The notes: a model not told the origin generated them from the sequence alone. A DNA stretch of 64,000 bases from Clostridiales bacterium UBA1738 (GCA_002315735.1 DCIA01000001.1:1-64000), one strand, 5' to 3'; shown: positions 42,736 through 50,982, numbered from the stretch's first letter. Numbers and translations are program-made.

Positions 42736-43935
42736 ATGAAAATATTAGTTATTAATGCCGGAAGTTCATCACTTAAATATCAATTTATTAATATGGACAA
42801 CCAAGAAGTAATTGCAAAAGGTCTATGCGAAAGAATTGGTATTGAAGGTTCAAGATTAAAGCACAAAAACAGTGTAAAAGGTACAGAAACAGTATTTGAA
42901 AAACCTATGAAGGATCACTCTGATGCAATCGGAATGGTTATTGATGCTCTTGTTTCATCAGAATGTGGAGTAATCGCTTCAATGGACGAAATCGGCGCTG
43001 TTGGTCACAGAGTCGTTCACGGCGGAGAAAATTTTGCAGATTCATGCTTAATTGATGAAAAGGTTATGAATGCAATAAGAGATTGTATTCCTCTTGCACC
43101 TCTTCACAATCCTGCAAACATTATCGGTATCGAGGCTTGCAAAAACTTGATGCCAAACGTACCTCAAGTTGCAGTATTTGATACAGCATTTCATCAAACA
43201 ATGCCAAAGAAGGCATATATGTATGCCCTTCCATATGAATTATACGAAAACAACAAAATTAGAAAATACGGTTTCCACGGAACAAGCCACAAGTTTGTTT
43301 CAAAGGAAGCAGAAAAACTTATGGGTAAGCCTTTAAAAGAATTAAAAATCGTTACTTGCCACTTAGGTAACGGCTCATCTGTAACAGCTGTTAAAAATGG
43401 CAAATGTGTTGATACATCAATGGGCTTTACTCCACTTGATGGTGTTGTTATGGGTACAAGAAGCGGTTCGATTGACCCTGCTGTTGTAACATACCTAATC
43501 AATAACTGTGGCAAAACTGCAAAAGAAGTTGACACAATGCTAAACAAGGAATCAGGCGTATTTGGAGTTTCAGGAATTTCAAGTGATTTTAGAGATTTAT
43601 CTGCTGCAGCGGCTGATGGAAATGAAAGAGCAAACCTTGCAGTTGAAATGTTTCATTACAGCGTTAAGAAGTTAATCGGAACATATGCTGCTGCTATGGG
43701 AGGTATTGATGCAGTTGTATTCACAGGCGGTATCGGTGAAAATGATGCCAAATACAGACTTGCTATAACCGATGGTCTTGAATTTATGGGTATCAAAGTT
43801 GATGCAGAAAAGAATAACATAAGAGGCGTTGTTAAGGACGTTTCAACAGATGATGCAAAGGTTAGAACTTTAGTTATTCCAACAAATGAAGAACTTATGA
43901 TTGCTCTTGATACACAAAGACTTGTTGAAAGATAA
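42736..43935 (+). CDS. ackA: Acetate kinase
   Basis: Makes ATP and acetate from acetyl phosphate. 399 residues, ASKHA fold: phosphate-1 loop LVINAGSSSLKYQ (about 4-15), GHRVVHGGE (about 88-96), HLGNGSS (about 209-215), GTRSGSIDP, and the adenosine segment FTGGIGEN (about 330-337). AAGGAG is upstream. Downstream terminator at 43949. Confidence 0.97.
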   Translation: MKILVINAGSSSLKYQFINMDNQEVIAKGLCERIGIEGSRLKHKNSVKGTETVFEKPMKDHSDAIGMVIDALVSSECGVIASMDEIGAVGHRVVHGGENFADSCLIDEKVMNAIRDCIPLAPLHNPANIIGIEACKNLMPNVPQVAVFDTAFHQTMPKKAYMYALPYELYENNKIRKYGFHGTSHKFVSKEAEKLMGKPLKELKIVTCHLGNGSSVTAVKNGKCVDTSMGFTPLDGVVMGTRSGSIDPAVVTYLINNCGKTAKEVDTMLNKESGVFGVSGISSDFRDLSAAAADGNERANLAVEMFHYSVKKLIGTYAAAMGGIDAVVFTGGIGENDAKYRLAITDGLEFMGIKVDAEKNNIRGVVKDVSTDDAKVRTLVIPTNEELMIALDTQRLVER

Positions 43936-43948
43936 AATAGAATTTTTG

Positions 43949-43984
43949 AATAACTCCAAAAGTGATTTTGGGGTTATTTTTTTT
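43949..43984 (+). terminator. Intrinsic terminator after ackA
   Basis: AATAACTCCAAAA, loop GTGA, TTTTGGGGTTATT and an eight-base T-run. Confidence 0.85.
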
Positions 43985-44111
43985 GTGCAATTTAATTTTA
44001 TACAAATACCAAATAAAAACTTTGGTTATTTTGACTATATTTTTAATGTTTATTTGCGTATTTTTTGGGTAAATAGTAAATAAGAAACTAAAAATAGGAG
44101 GAGTAATCAAA

Positions 44112-46184
44112 ATGGACAACTACAAGATGGAAAACATAAGAAATATTGCAGTAATGGGACACGGAAAATGCGGCAAAAGTTCGCTAATAGAGGCTATGCT
44201 CTATAACAGTGGTGCAATAAATAGACTTGGCAAAAGTTTAGATGGAACACTTGTTTCTGATTTCGATCAAGAAGAAATCAAGCGTCAGATGTCTATTTCT
44301 ACATCAATTTGCCCGATTGAGTGGAAAGAAGATAAGTTAAATATGTTGGATACTCCGGGATATTTTGACTTTGTGGGTGAAGTTAAGGAGGGTATGAGAG
44401 CGGCAGACTCAGCACTAATTGTTCTAAGTGGCAGAAGCGGAGTTTCTGTCGGCACTGAGCAGGCTTTTAAATTTGCAAAGCAAAAGGGCTCGCCTATTAT
44501 GTTCTTCGTCAATAAGATTGATGACGACAGAGCAAATTATCAAAGAACGCTGGAAGAAATGAAGGAAAAATTCGGTAAGGCAATCACTCCTTTTGTTTAT
44601 CCAATAAAGGAGGGTGACGAATTCTTCGGATTTGTCGATATAGTTGATATGACGGCAAGAAGATATGAAGGGCAAAACAGAGTTGATATTCCTGTTCCTG
44701 AAGGAATGGCAGAAACTATTGCACCGCTTCGTGATATGATTATGGAGGCTATTGCGGAAACTGATGACGCCCTTATGAATAAGTATTTTAACGGTGAAGA
44801 GTTCACCTTTGACGAGATAAAAAAAGCGATAAGAAAGGGCGTTAAGGACGGAAATATTTATCCTGTGTATTGTGGCTCGGGTAGCACAAATATAGGTGTC
44901 AGAAGCTTGATGGACGGCATGGCAAAATATCTTCCTGCACCAAACGAAATAACAGAAGTGGCATTTGATAGTAAGACAGGAGATACTGCCGAAGTTGTTC
45001 AAGATGTTACCGATACAACATCGGCTATTGTCTTTAAAACGGTTGCTGACCCATATGTCGGAAAGATGTCATTTTTCAGAGTTTATTCGGGTAGTATAAA
45101 AGCAGACAGCATTCTCTACAATGCAAATAAGGCAATAAAAGAGCGTATAGGAAAACTGTATATTGTTTGCGGAAAGAAACAGATTGAAACAAAATCAGTT
45201 GATGCGGGGGATATAGGAGTTGTTACAAAACTTGAAAATACAAAAACAGGAGACACACTTTGTGATGAGAATAAAAAGATTATTTTAAGCGGTATAGAGT
45301 TCCCCGGCCCTACTCTTTCGATGGCAGTTTCGGCAGTGAAAAAAGGCGATGAAGAAAAAATAATAGCAGGCTTTAATAAATTGGAAGAAGAAGATTTAAC
45401 CTTTAATATAAGCAGTAACACAGAAACAAAAGAAACATTAATAAATGGTCAAGGTGAACAGCACATTGATGTTTTAGTAAATAAATTAAATGCAAAATAT
45501 GGTGTGGAAGTAAAACTTGATGCTCCGACAGTTCCGTATAGAGAAACAATAAGGTCGAAGGTAAAGGTTGAAGGTAAACATAAAAAGCAATCAGGCGGAC
45601 ACGGACAATATGGTCACGTTTTTATAGAATTTGAGCCGGGAATTTCGGAAGATATGACTTTTGAAGAAAAAGTATTTGGCGGAAGTGTGCCGAAAAATTA
45701 TTTCCCTGCCGTTGAAAAAGGTCTTCGTGATGCATGTATGCACGGCGTTTTGGCAGGATATCCTGTGGTGAACTTAAAAGCAACATTAGTTGACGGCTCA
45801 TATCACCCTGTTGATTCTTCCGAAATGGCATTTAAAACAGCAGCTCAAATTGCCTATAAGGAAGGTTTAAAACAAGCAAAACCTATCATCTTAGAGCCTA
45901 TCGGATACTTAAAAGCATATGTGCCGGAAAGTATAATGGGCGATATTATAGGGGATATTAATAAGCGTAGAGGTCACATTATGGGAATGGGCGAAAGCGA
46001 AAAGGACGGATTAAATCTCGTTGAGGCGGAAGTTCCTGTTTCGGAAATGTATAAGTATTCCACAGACCTTCGTTCAATGAGTCAAGGTAGGGGAGTGTTT
46101 GAATTTGAATTTATTCGCTATGATGTTGCACCGCAAGGAATTCAAGATAAGGTCATTAAGGATGTTGAGGCTAAAAATCAGTAG
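44112..46184 (+). CDS. Elongation factor G-like translational GTPase (FusA2 type)
   Basis: 690-residue EF-G paralogue with all five EF-G domains. G1 is GHGKCGKSS (about 16-24) instead of the usual GHxDAGKT, the switch I motif is KRQMSISTS instead of RGITI (about 58-66), G3 is DTPGYFDF (about 79-86), G4 is NKID (about 133). Domain IV shows RSKVKVEGKHKKQSGGHGQYGHVFIEFEP (read in parts, about 475-503) and the C-terminal SMSQGRGVFEFEF. These changes separate it from canonical FusA; members of this branch have unclear roles. AGGAGG precedes the ATG. Alone, not in a str operon. A weak promoter (TTGCGT-N17-TAAATA, 44054-44082) may drive it. Confidence 0.88.
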   Translation: MDNYKMENIRNIAVMGHGKCGKSSLIEAMLYNSGAINRLGKSLDGTLVSDFDQEEIKRQMSISTSICPIEWKEDKLNMLDTPGYFDFVGEVKEGMRAADSALIVLSGRSGVSVGTEQAFKFAKQKGSPIMFFVNKIDDDRANYQRTLEEMKEKFGKAITPFVYPIKEGDEFFGFVDIVDMTARRYEGQNRVDIPVPEGMAETIAPLRDMIMEAIAETDDALMNKYFNGEEFTFDEIKKAIRKGVKDGNIYPVYCGSGSTNIGVRSLMDGMAKYLPAPNEITEVAFDSKTGDTAEVVQDVTDTTSAIVFKTVADPYVGKMSFFRVYSGSIKADSILYNANKAIKERIGKLYIVCGKKQIETKSVDAGDIGVVTKLENTKTGDTLCDENKKIILSGIEFPGPTLSMAVSAVKKGDEEKIIAGFNKLEEEDLTFNISSNTETKETLINGQGEQHIDVLVNKLNAKYGVEVKLDAPTVPYRETIRSKVKVEGKHKKQSGGHGQYGHVFIEFEPGISEDMTFEEKVFGGSVPKNYFPAVEKGLRDACMHGVLAGYPVVNLKATLVDGSYHPVDSSEMAFKTAAQIAYKEGLKQAKPIILEPIGYLKAYVPESIMGDIIGDINKRRGHIMGMGESEKDGLNLVEAEVPVSEMYKYSTDLRSMSQGRGVFEFEFIRYDVAPQGIQDKVIKDVEAKNQ

Positions 46185-46254
46185 ATAAATGCCCAATTTA
46201 TACAATATGACTAAAATATTTTTTAAATTTTGTCTATTTAGAATCTTCAAATTA

Positions 46255-46279
46255 TTACAATTATATGTTAAAATTGTAA
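46255..46279. promoter_or_regulatory. Inverted repeat upstream of the MalK-type ATPase gene
   Basis: Perfect dyad TTACAATT-N9-AATTGTAA ending 6 bases before the only good -10 box (TATAAT 46286-46291), which lacks a clear -35. The placement suits an activator or repressor site. Confidence 0.45.
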
Positions 46280-46318
46280 CTGTAATATAATAGTAATGTC
46301 GAAAGAGAGGAAACAGAA

Positions 46319-47431
46319 ATGGCAGATTTACAATTAAAACATATTTATAAAACATATGCTGGCGGAGTTACAGCAGTTAGTGACTTTTGCCTTGATATCG
46401 AAGATAAGGAATTTATCGTATTGGTAGGTCCTTCAGGTTGTGGTAAATCAACAACTCTTCGTATGATTGCAGGTCTTGAAGAAATTACTGATGGTGAACT
46501 TTACATCGGTGGAAAGTTAGTTAATGATGTTGCTCCTAAGGATAGAGATATTGCAATGGTTTTCCAAAACTACGCTCTATATCCTCATATGACTGTGTTT
46601 GATAATATGGCATTTGCTTTGAAGCTTAGAAAAACTCCAAAGGCAGAAATCAATGAAAGAGTTCATGAAGCTGCAAAGATTCTTGATATTGAACACTTAC
46701 TTGACAGAAAACCAAAGGCTTTGTCAGGTGGTCAAAGACAACGTGTGGCATTAGGTCGTGCTATCGTTCGTCATCCAAAGGTATTCCTTATGGACGAACC
46801 TCTATCAAACCTTGATGCTAAACTAAGGGTTGCAATGAGAACAGAAATCAATAAGCTTCACAAGAGCCTGGAAACAACTTTCATCTATGTAACTCACGAC
46901 CAAACAGAAGCTATGACAATGGGTACAAGAATCATCGTTATGAAAGATGGTTTTGTACAACAAGTTGATACACCTACAAATCTTTACAACAAGCCATGTA
47001 ATATGTTTACAGCAGGATTCATCGGAAGCCCTCAAATGAACTTCGTTGATGCTAATCTTGTTAAGCAAGGTAACGAAGTTTACCTTGAATTCAACGGCGA
47101 AAAGGTTAAATTACCGGAAGGCAAGGCTTCAAACCCTGCACTAGAACCATACTTTGGTAAAACTGTTGTATTAGGTATCAGACCGGAAGATTTACACGAT
47201 GAAGAAACATTCATTGCTAATTCTGAAAATGCTGTTGTTTCAGCTTATGTTGATGTAACAGAAATGATGGGTGCTGAATACTACTTGTATCTTAAAATTG
47301 CCGATAAGCCTTTCACAGCAAGAGTTAATCAAAGAACAACTGCTAAGATGGGTGACACTATCGAAATCGCGTTCGATACAAATAAGATTCACTTATTTGA
47401 TAAAGAAACAGAAATGACAATTATCAACTGA
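46319..47431 (+). CDS. Sugar ABC transporter ATPase, MalK/UgpC/MsmX type
   Basis: 370-residue ATPase of carbohydrate (CUT1) importers. Walker A GPSGCGKST (about 38-46), Q-loop VFQNYALYPHMTV, signature LSGGQRQRVALGRA (about 137-150), Walker B VFLMDEPLSNLDA (about 157-169), H-loop THDQTEA (about 193), and a C-terminal TOBE regulatory domain (about 240-370). No permease or binding-protein genes are adjacent, so it likely serves several importers, as MsmX does in Bacillus. Good AGAGAGGA site and very regular codon use suggest high expression. Its own terminator follows. Confidence 0.93.
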   Translation: MADLQLKHIYKTYAGGVTAVSDFCLDIEDKEFIVLVGPSGCGKSTTLRMIAGLEEITDGELYIGGKLVNDVAPKDRDIAMVFQNYALYPHMTVFDNMAFALKLRKTPKAEINERVHEAAKILDIEHLLDRKPKALSGGQRQRVALGRAIVRHPKVFLMDEPLSNLDAKLRVAMRTEINKLHKSLETTFIYVTHDQTEAMTMGTRIIVMKDGFVQQVDTPTNLYNKPCNMFTAGFIGSPQMNFVDANLVKQGNEVYLEFNGEKVKLPEGKASNPALEPYFGKTVVLGIRPEDLHDEETFIANSENAVVSAYVDVTEMMGAEYYLYLKIADKPFTARVNQRTTAKMGDTIEIAFDTNKIHLFDKETEMTIIN

Positions 47432-47440
47432 TAATTTAGA

Positions 47441-47469
47441 AAAAGAGAACCTAAGGTTCTCTTTTTTTT
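47441..47469 (+). terminator. Intrinsic terminator after the ATPase gene
   Basis: AAAAGAGAACC, loop TAA, GGTTCTCTTTTTTTT. Confidence 0.9.
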
Positions 47470-47480
47470 GCTTATTTTTA

Positions 47481-47509
47481 TTTACAATAACTATTAGAAA
47501 TGATATAAT
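47481..47509 (+). promoter_or_regulatory. Promoter of radC
   Basis: TTTACA (47481-47486), 17-base spacer, TATAAT (47504-47509). Confidence 0.7.
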
Positions 47510-47534
47510 TAGTAAAAAGTTTTGGAGGTGCGAT

Positions 47535-48233
47535 ATGCCTGAAAAAAGTGAAAGCCTGCATGAGAAGCATAGAGAAAGATTAAAAGAAAAATTCCTTGAA
47601 TTTGGTCTTGATGGAATAGAAGAGCATGAACTTTTAGAACTTTTGCTGTACTATGCAGTTCCAAGACAAAACACCAACGAAATTGCACACAGGCTAATTA
47701 ACGAATATGGGAAACTAAGTGATATTTTAGAGGCTGATGTCAGCAATCTTATGCAAATTAAAGGCATAAGTAAGCACTCCGCAACATTATTTAAGCTTAT
47801 TTTGGCTTGTATCAATAAATATCTAAATGAACAAAATGATATTGCAAATGCGATGTTAACTCCACAAAATATAAATATATATATTAAGAATTTGTTTTAC
47901 GGTCACACCAACGAAGTTGCATACGCAGTTTTATTGGATAGCGATTGCATTGTAAAAAAAGTCAAAAAACTATCGCAAGGGACAGTAAATGCTGCACCGC
48001 TTTATACAAGGGAAGTAGTTAAACTTGCAGTGAATGAAAAATATCCATATGTAATTTTGGCACACAATCACCCTAATGGTAGTGCTATGCCGTCAAAAGC
48101 TGATTTCGAGAGAACTAAGGCGATTGAACTGGCACTTAATTTTATAGATGTAAGGCTTGTTGACCACATTATAGTGTCAGGCGAAGAGGTAATAAGTCTT
48201 GCTAAAAACTTCAACTTTTTCGAAAATGAGTAG
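47535..48233 (+). CDS. radC: RadC family JAB-domain protein
   Basis: 232 residues. N-terminal helix-hairpin-helix region (LMQIKGISKHSATLFKL, about 75-91) and C-terminal JAB metalloprotease-like domain (about 110-232) with the zinc motif HNHPNGSAMPSKAD (about 177-190). Historically called a DNA repair protein, but its role is not established. GGAGGTGCG precedes the ATG. Convergent with noc and shares a terminator with it. Confidence 0.93.
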   Translation: MPEKSESLHEKHRERLKEKFLEFGLDGIEEHELLELLLYYAVPRQNTNEIAHRLINEYGKLSDILEADVSNLMQIKGISKHSATLFKLILACINKYLNEQNDIANAMLTPQNINIYIKNLFYGHTNEVAYAVLLDSDCIVKKVKKLSQGTVNAAPLYTREVVKLAVNEKYPYVILAHNHPNGSAMPSKADFERTKAIELALNFIDVRLVDHIIVSGEEVISLAKNFNFFENE

Positions 48234-48254
48234 CACTTTGCTACTCATTTTTTA
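48223..48254. terminator. Shared terminator of radC and noc
   Basis: AAAATGAGTAGC, loop of about 6, GCTACTCATTTTTT. Both stops (TAG at 48231-48233 and its complement at 48241-48243) lie in the stem, so the two arms encode the C-terminal Asn-Glu of each protein. Confidence 0.85.
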
Positions 48255-49041
48255 CTTTTATAATATATTCAATACCCCAATCAAAAGCGTTTGTTTGCAT
48301 ATCTGCATCAATTCCGCCGTCACGAATAACGTCCAAGGCTTTTTTAAGAGTATTTGTAAATAGTCTAATATCTTGAAAACTCTTAATTTTAAGAGTTTGC
48401 GACTTGCTTGTCGCAGTTTCAAGCATTTTCTTTACTAATTCTTCACTTTGTGAAACATTTAATTTTTGTTCATTTATTGTACGAACTGCTTCAAGCTGAG
48501 AATCTTCATCACTCAAATGAAGAAGCGCTCTTGCGTGGCGTTCGGATAATGCATATTCTGTAATTAATCTTTTTGTTCTTGGAAAAAGGCGCAGAAGCCT
48601 TAATTTATTTGCAATAGTTGATTGTGATTTTCCAAGTTTTTTTGCGATTTCTTCTTGTGTCATACCTTGATTTTTAATAAGATTTTGATAACTTTCGGCA
48701 ATCTCAAAAAAGGTCAGGTCATCACGCTGTAAATTCTCTAAAAGTGCCAAAAGTGCAGATTTTTTTTCATCTACACTTACAATTATCGCAGGAATTGAGT
48801 CAAGTCCGGCATTTTCAGCAGCACGAAAACGCCTTTCTCCTGCTACAATTTCATAGCCGTCTTTGACTTTTCTTACAGTGATCGGTTGTAAAATTCCGAA
48901 TTCTTCAACAGATTGTGTAAGTTCTTCTAAACTTATTGAGTCGAAATATTTTCGTGGCTGTGATGGATTTGGATATACACTGTGCATTGGTAAACTAAGA
49001 ACCTTCATAGGCTCATTTTCTTTTGATTTAAATACTTGCAT
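48241..49041 (-). CDS. noc: Nucleoid occlusion protein Noc (ParB family)
   Basis: 266-residue ParB-like CTPase/DNA-binding protein. N-terminal ParB domain with NPSQPRKYFD (about 25-34) and GERRFRAAENAG (about 68-79), central HTH MTQEEIAKKLGKSQSTIANKLRLL (read in parts, about 122-146), and a C-terminal dimerization part. Encoded after rsmG on the same strand, the classic Firmicutes gidB-noc order, which supports Noc over Spo0J. A Spo0J/ParB role cannot be excluded because soj/spo0J are not in view. AAAGGA precedes the ATG. The 5' leader (49077-49174) folds into a compact structure. Confidence 0.85.
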   Translation of the reverse strand: MQVFKSKENEPMKVLSLPMHSVYPNPSQPRKYFDSISLEELTQSVEEFGILQPITVRKVKDGYEIVAGERRFRAAENAGLDSIPAIIVSVDEKKSALLALLENLQRDDLTFFEIAESYQNLIKNQGMTQEEIAKKLGKSQSTIANKLRLLRLFPRTKRLITEYALSERHARALLHLSDEDSQLEAVRTINEQKLNVSQSEELVKKMLETATSKSQTLKIKSFQDIRLFTNTLKKALDVIRDGGIDADMQTNAFDWGIEYIIKVKNE

Positions 49042-49076
49042 AATTTCGTTTCCTTTCGTATTATTTATGGAAGGTG

Positions 49077-49174
49077 GTAAGGCAGCCTAAAAATATGTTT
49101 AAGGGGGTAGCAAATGTACACATATTTAGGAGCTGATGCACATATACATATATTACTTGGTCAGACTGCCTTAC
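49077..49174 (-). ncRNA. Structured leader RNA of noc (three-way junction, unidentified)
   Basis: Read on the minus strand, a 9-bp stem GTAAGGCAG / CTGCCTTAC (49166-49174 with 49077-49085) closes two hairpins. One is CCTAAATATGT / ACATATTTTTAGG (49120-49130 with 49086-49098), directly stacked on the closing stem. The other is a weaker CTGA/TCAG hairpin (49133-49136, 49161-49164). The predicted transcription start is within a few bases of 49175. I do not recognise an Rfam class. There is no T-run after it, so any regulation would act on translation or stability. Confidence 0.55.
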
Positions 49175-49181
49175 TAACTAG

Positions 49182-49190
49182 ATTATAGCA
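49182..49190 (-). promoter_or_regulatory. Extended -10 promoter of noc
   Basis: Minus strand TGCTATAAT, an extended -10 (TG-N-TATAAT) with no good -35. It lies between the rsmG terminator and the structured leader, showing that noc has its own transcript. Confidence 0.6.
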
Positions 49191-49224
49191 TATATTTTTT
49201 TAAAGAAAAGAAAAATCAATCGTC

Positions 49225-49263
49225 AAAAAAAGCCGACATTTTCATTTTGTCGGCTTTTTTTTC
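49225..49263. terminator. Terminator of rsmG
   Basis: GCCGACA, loop TTTTCATTT, TGTCGGC, flanked by A and T runs of seven or more. The rsmG stop is inside. Confidence 0.9.
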
Positions 49264-49973
49264 GGATTATAGCAAGTTCCGATAGGATTTTTTGTCACAA
49301 TTCCTGCTTTTCTTGGATATTGTTGTGGAGTTTGTCGCACTTTTTTTATCATCACGATTTTATGGTTAAGATCGGTTTTTGGGATATTCACAGAGATTAC
49401 CTCTGCTTTGTCACCGCCCAGAATATGTATTGCCCGTGAAGCACTTTCTAGTTCTTCTTCGGCAAGTGGGCCTTTTAGTGCCAAAAAATATCCGTTTTGT
49501 TTTAAAAAAGGCAAACAAAATTCGGAAAGTACCGTCATATTTGCAACGGCTCTTGAAGTTGCAACATCAAATTTTTCGCGATACTGTCTTGCCGCATCTT
49601 CGGCTCTTGCGTGAACTAAATTGACAGAAAGGTCAAGTTCCTTTGCAACATTGTCTAAAAAGGTTAATCTTTTTGCAAGTGAGTCAAGAAGAGTTAGTTC
49701 AATTTCAGGCTTTAAAATTTTTAAAACAAGTCCCGGAAAGCCTGCCCCTGTTCCGACATCTATGACCTTGCCGTTTACTTTTCCTGTTAAAAGAGTAGTT
49801 CCGCTATCTAAAAAATGCTTGGTTGCTATGCCAAAATCGTCATAAACGGCAGTCAAATTCATTTTCTCGTTCCATTCTTTTAAGAGTCGGGCATAACAAA
49901 TAAGTTTTTCCACTTGTTCGTCCGTTACATCTATATTAAGTTCGCTAAATCCATCTTTTAAAATCGTTTTCAT
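49242..49973 (-). CDS. rsmG: 16S rRNA (guanine-527-N7)-methyltransferase
   Basis: S-adenosylmethionine-dependent RsmG (GidB), whose loss gives low-level streptomycin resistance. 243 residues: KVIDVGTGAGFPGLVLKI (about 66-83) is the cofactor loop, followed by TLLDSLAKRLTFL and the TSRAVA segment (about 137-142). GAGGA lies upstream of the ATG. Single gene with its own promoter and terminator, noc next on the same strand. Confidence 0.96.
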   Translation of the reverse strand: MKTILKDGFSELNIDVTDEQVEKLICYARLLKEWNEKMNLTAVYDDFGIATKHFLDSGTTLLTGKVNGKVIDVGTGAGFPGLVLKILKPEIELTLLDSLAKRLTFLDNVAKELDLSVNLVHARAEDAARQYREKFDVATSRAVANMTVLSEFCLPFLKQNGYFLALKGPLAEEELESASRAIHILGGDKAEVISVNIPKTDLNHKIVMIKKVRQTPQQYPRKAGIVTKNPIGTCYNPKKKPTK

Positions 49974-50002
49974 AATTGTTCCTCATTTATAAATATATGA
50001 AT

Positions 50003-50031
50003 ATTATAGTACAAAAAAACAAATTAGTCAA
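50003..50031 (-). promoter_or_regulatory. Promoter of rsmG
   Basis: Minus strand TTGACT (50031-50026), 17-base spacer, TATAAT (50008-50003). Confidence 0.8.
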
Positions 50032-50048
50032 TTTTTTTTAAAAAATGC

Positions 50049-50077
50049 TTGACAAATTATATTGGCAGTGGTATAAT
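50049..50077 (+). promoter_or_regulatory. Promoter of infC-rpmI-rplT
   Basis: Perfect consensus TTGACA (50049-50054), 17-base spacer, TATAAT (50072-50077). Confidence 0.9.
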
Positions 50078-50084
50078 ACCTAGG

Positions 50085-50204
50085 TAAAAAACAAGCAGAA
50101 TATATCCGTTCTCACCGTACGGCGAAGGCTTTGCGGTAAATATCATTATTTCCTGTATGGAATATGTGTGATTTGTAGCGGATATTGTTATCCGCTTTTT
50201 GTTT
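50085..50204 (+). promoter_or_regulatory. infC/L20-type leader with attenuator
   Basis: The roughly 120-base leader ends in the terminator AGCGGATA, loop TTGT, TATCCGCT (50177-50196) and a T-run. Upstream, TATCCG near 50104 could pair with CGGATA (50179-50184) as an alternative fold. Firmicutes infC operons are known to be attenuated by L20, and position and layout fit. Confidence 0.65.
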
Positions 50205-50240
50205 GCCAAAAAGGCAGAAAAATTTGTGGGAGGGATTCAC

Positions 50241-50756
50241 ATAGCTAACAAAGAATTGCAAGCAAATGAGGAAATTCGTGAAAAAGAAGTAAGAGTAGTT
50301 ACTGCAGATGGTGAACAACTTGGTGTTATGTCATCAGCTGAAGCATATGAACTTGCTCAAAAAAAGGGACTTGACCTTGTTAATATTGCTCCAAGCGCTA
50401 AACCGCCTGTATGCAAAATTATGGATCTTGGCAAGTATCGCTTTGAACTTCAAAAGCGTGAGAAGGAAAATAAAAAGAATCAAAAGGTAATTAATATCAA
50501 AGAAATTCAATTATCTCCATCAATCGACACAAACGACCTCAACACAAAATGCAGAAATGCGAGCAAATTTTTGTCGAAAGGCGATAAGGTTAAAGTTACG
50601 GTTCGTTTCCGTGGCAGAGAACTTACACACGCCGAAATTGGTGAAGTCTTACTTAATAAGTTTGCCGAAGAGGTTAAAGAATATGGCTCAATTGACCGCC
50701 CTGCGAAGTTGGAAGGTCGTAATATGACAATGTTCTTAGCCCCTATTACACAGTAA
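50241..50756 (+). CDS. infC: Translation initiation factor IF-3, apparent ATA start
   Basis: IF-3 keeps the small subunit free and checks start codons. 171 residues: N-domain IANKELQANEEIREKEVRVV, linker with KKGLDLVNIAPSAKPPVCKIMDLGKY (read in parts), and C-domain with DLNTKCRNASKFLSKGDKVKVTVRFRGRE (read in parts). I place the start at ATA 50241, 6 bases after GGGAGGG (50228-50234); family alignment puts the first residue exactly there. Rare AUU/AUC/AUA starts are a known autoregulation device of infC. Alternatives are ATT 50235, GTG 50226 (overlaps the ribosome site) or TTG 50199 (inside the terminator). First gene of infC-rpmI-rplT. Confidence 0.9.
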   Translation: MANKELQANEEIREKEVRVVTADGEQLGVMSSAEAYELAQKKGLDLVNIAPSAKPPVCKIMDLGKYRFELQKREKENKKNQKVINIKEIQLSPSIDTNDLNTKCRNASKFLSKGDKVKVTVRFRGRELTHAEIGEVLLNKFAEEVKEYGSIDRPAKLEGRNMTMFLAPITQ

Positions 50757-50784
50757 TATTTAAATTTGGAAGGAGAGAATCACT

Positions 50785-50982
50785 ATGCCAAAAATTAAAA
50801 CACATAGAGGTGCTGCCAAGAGATTTAACCTTACTAAAAAAGGTAAAGTTAAAATGAACAGAGCGTTCAGAAGACACATCTTGAACAAGAAAACAACAAA
50901 GAGAAAGAGACACTTGAGAAAGCAGGCTTATTGCTCTAAGGCAAATGCTGCAGTAATCAAGAAATTGATTCCTTACAAGTAG
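50785..50982 (+). CDS. rpmI: 50S ribosomal protein L35
   Basis: 65-residue basic protein MPKIKTHRGAAKRFNLTKKGK with the AFRRHILNKKTTKRKRHLRK stretch typical of L35. AAGGAGAG precedes the ATG. Between infC and rplT as usual. Confidence 0.97.
   Translation: MPKIKTHRGAAKRFNLTKKGKVKMNRAFRRHILNKKTTKRKRHLRKQAYCSKANAAVIKKLIPYK

Noticed and set aside
44424..45002. 192-codon minus-strand frame inside the EF-G paralogue
   Set aside because: Antisense shadow; the plus-strand GTPase motifs account for the sequence.
48241..50031. Search for parS (TGTTTCACGTGAAACA) and Noc-binding (ATTTCCCGGGAAAT) sites near noc
   Set aside because: Neither sequence nor a close variant was seen here; CCCGGG elsewhere (15301, 32393, 40655) lacks the flanking arms.
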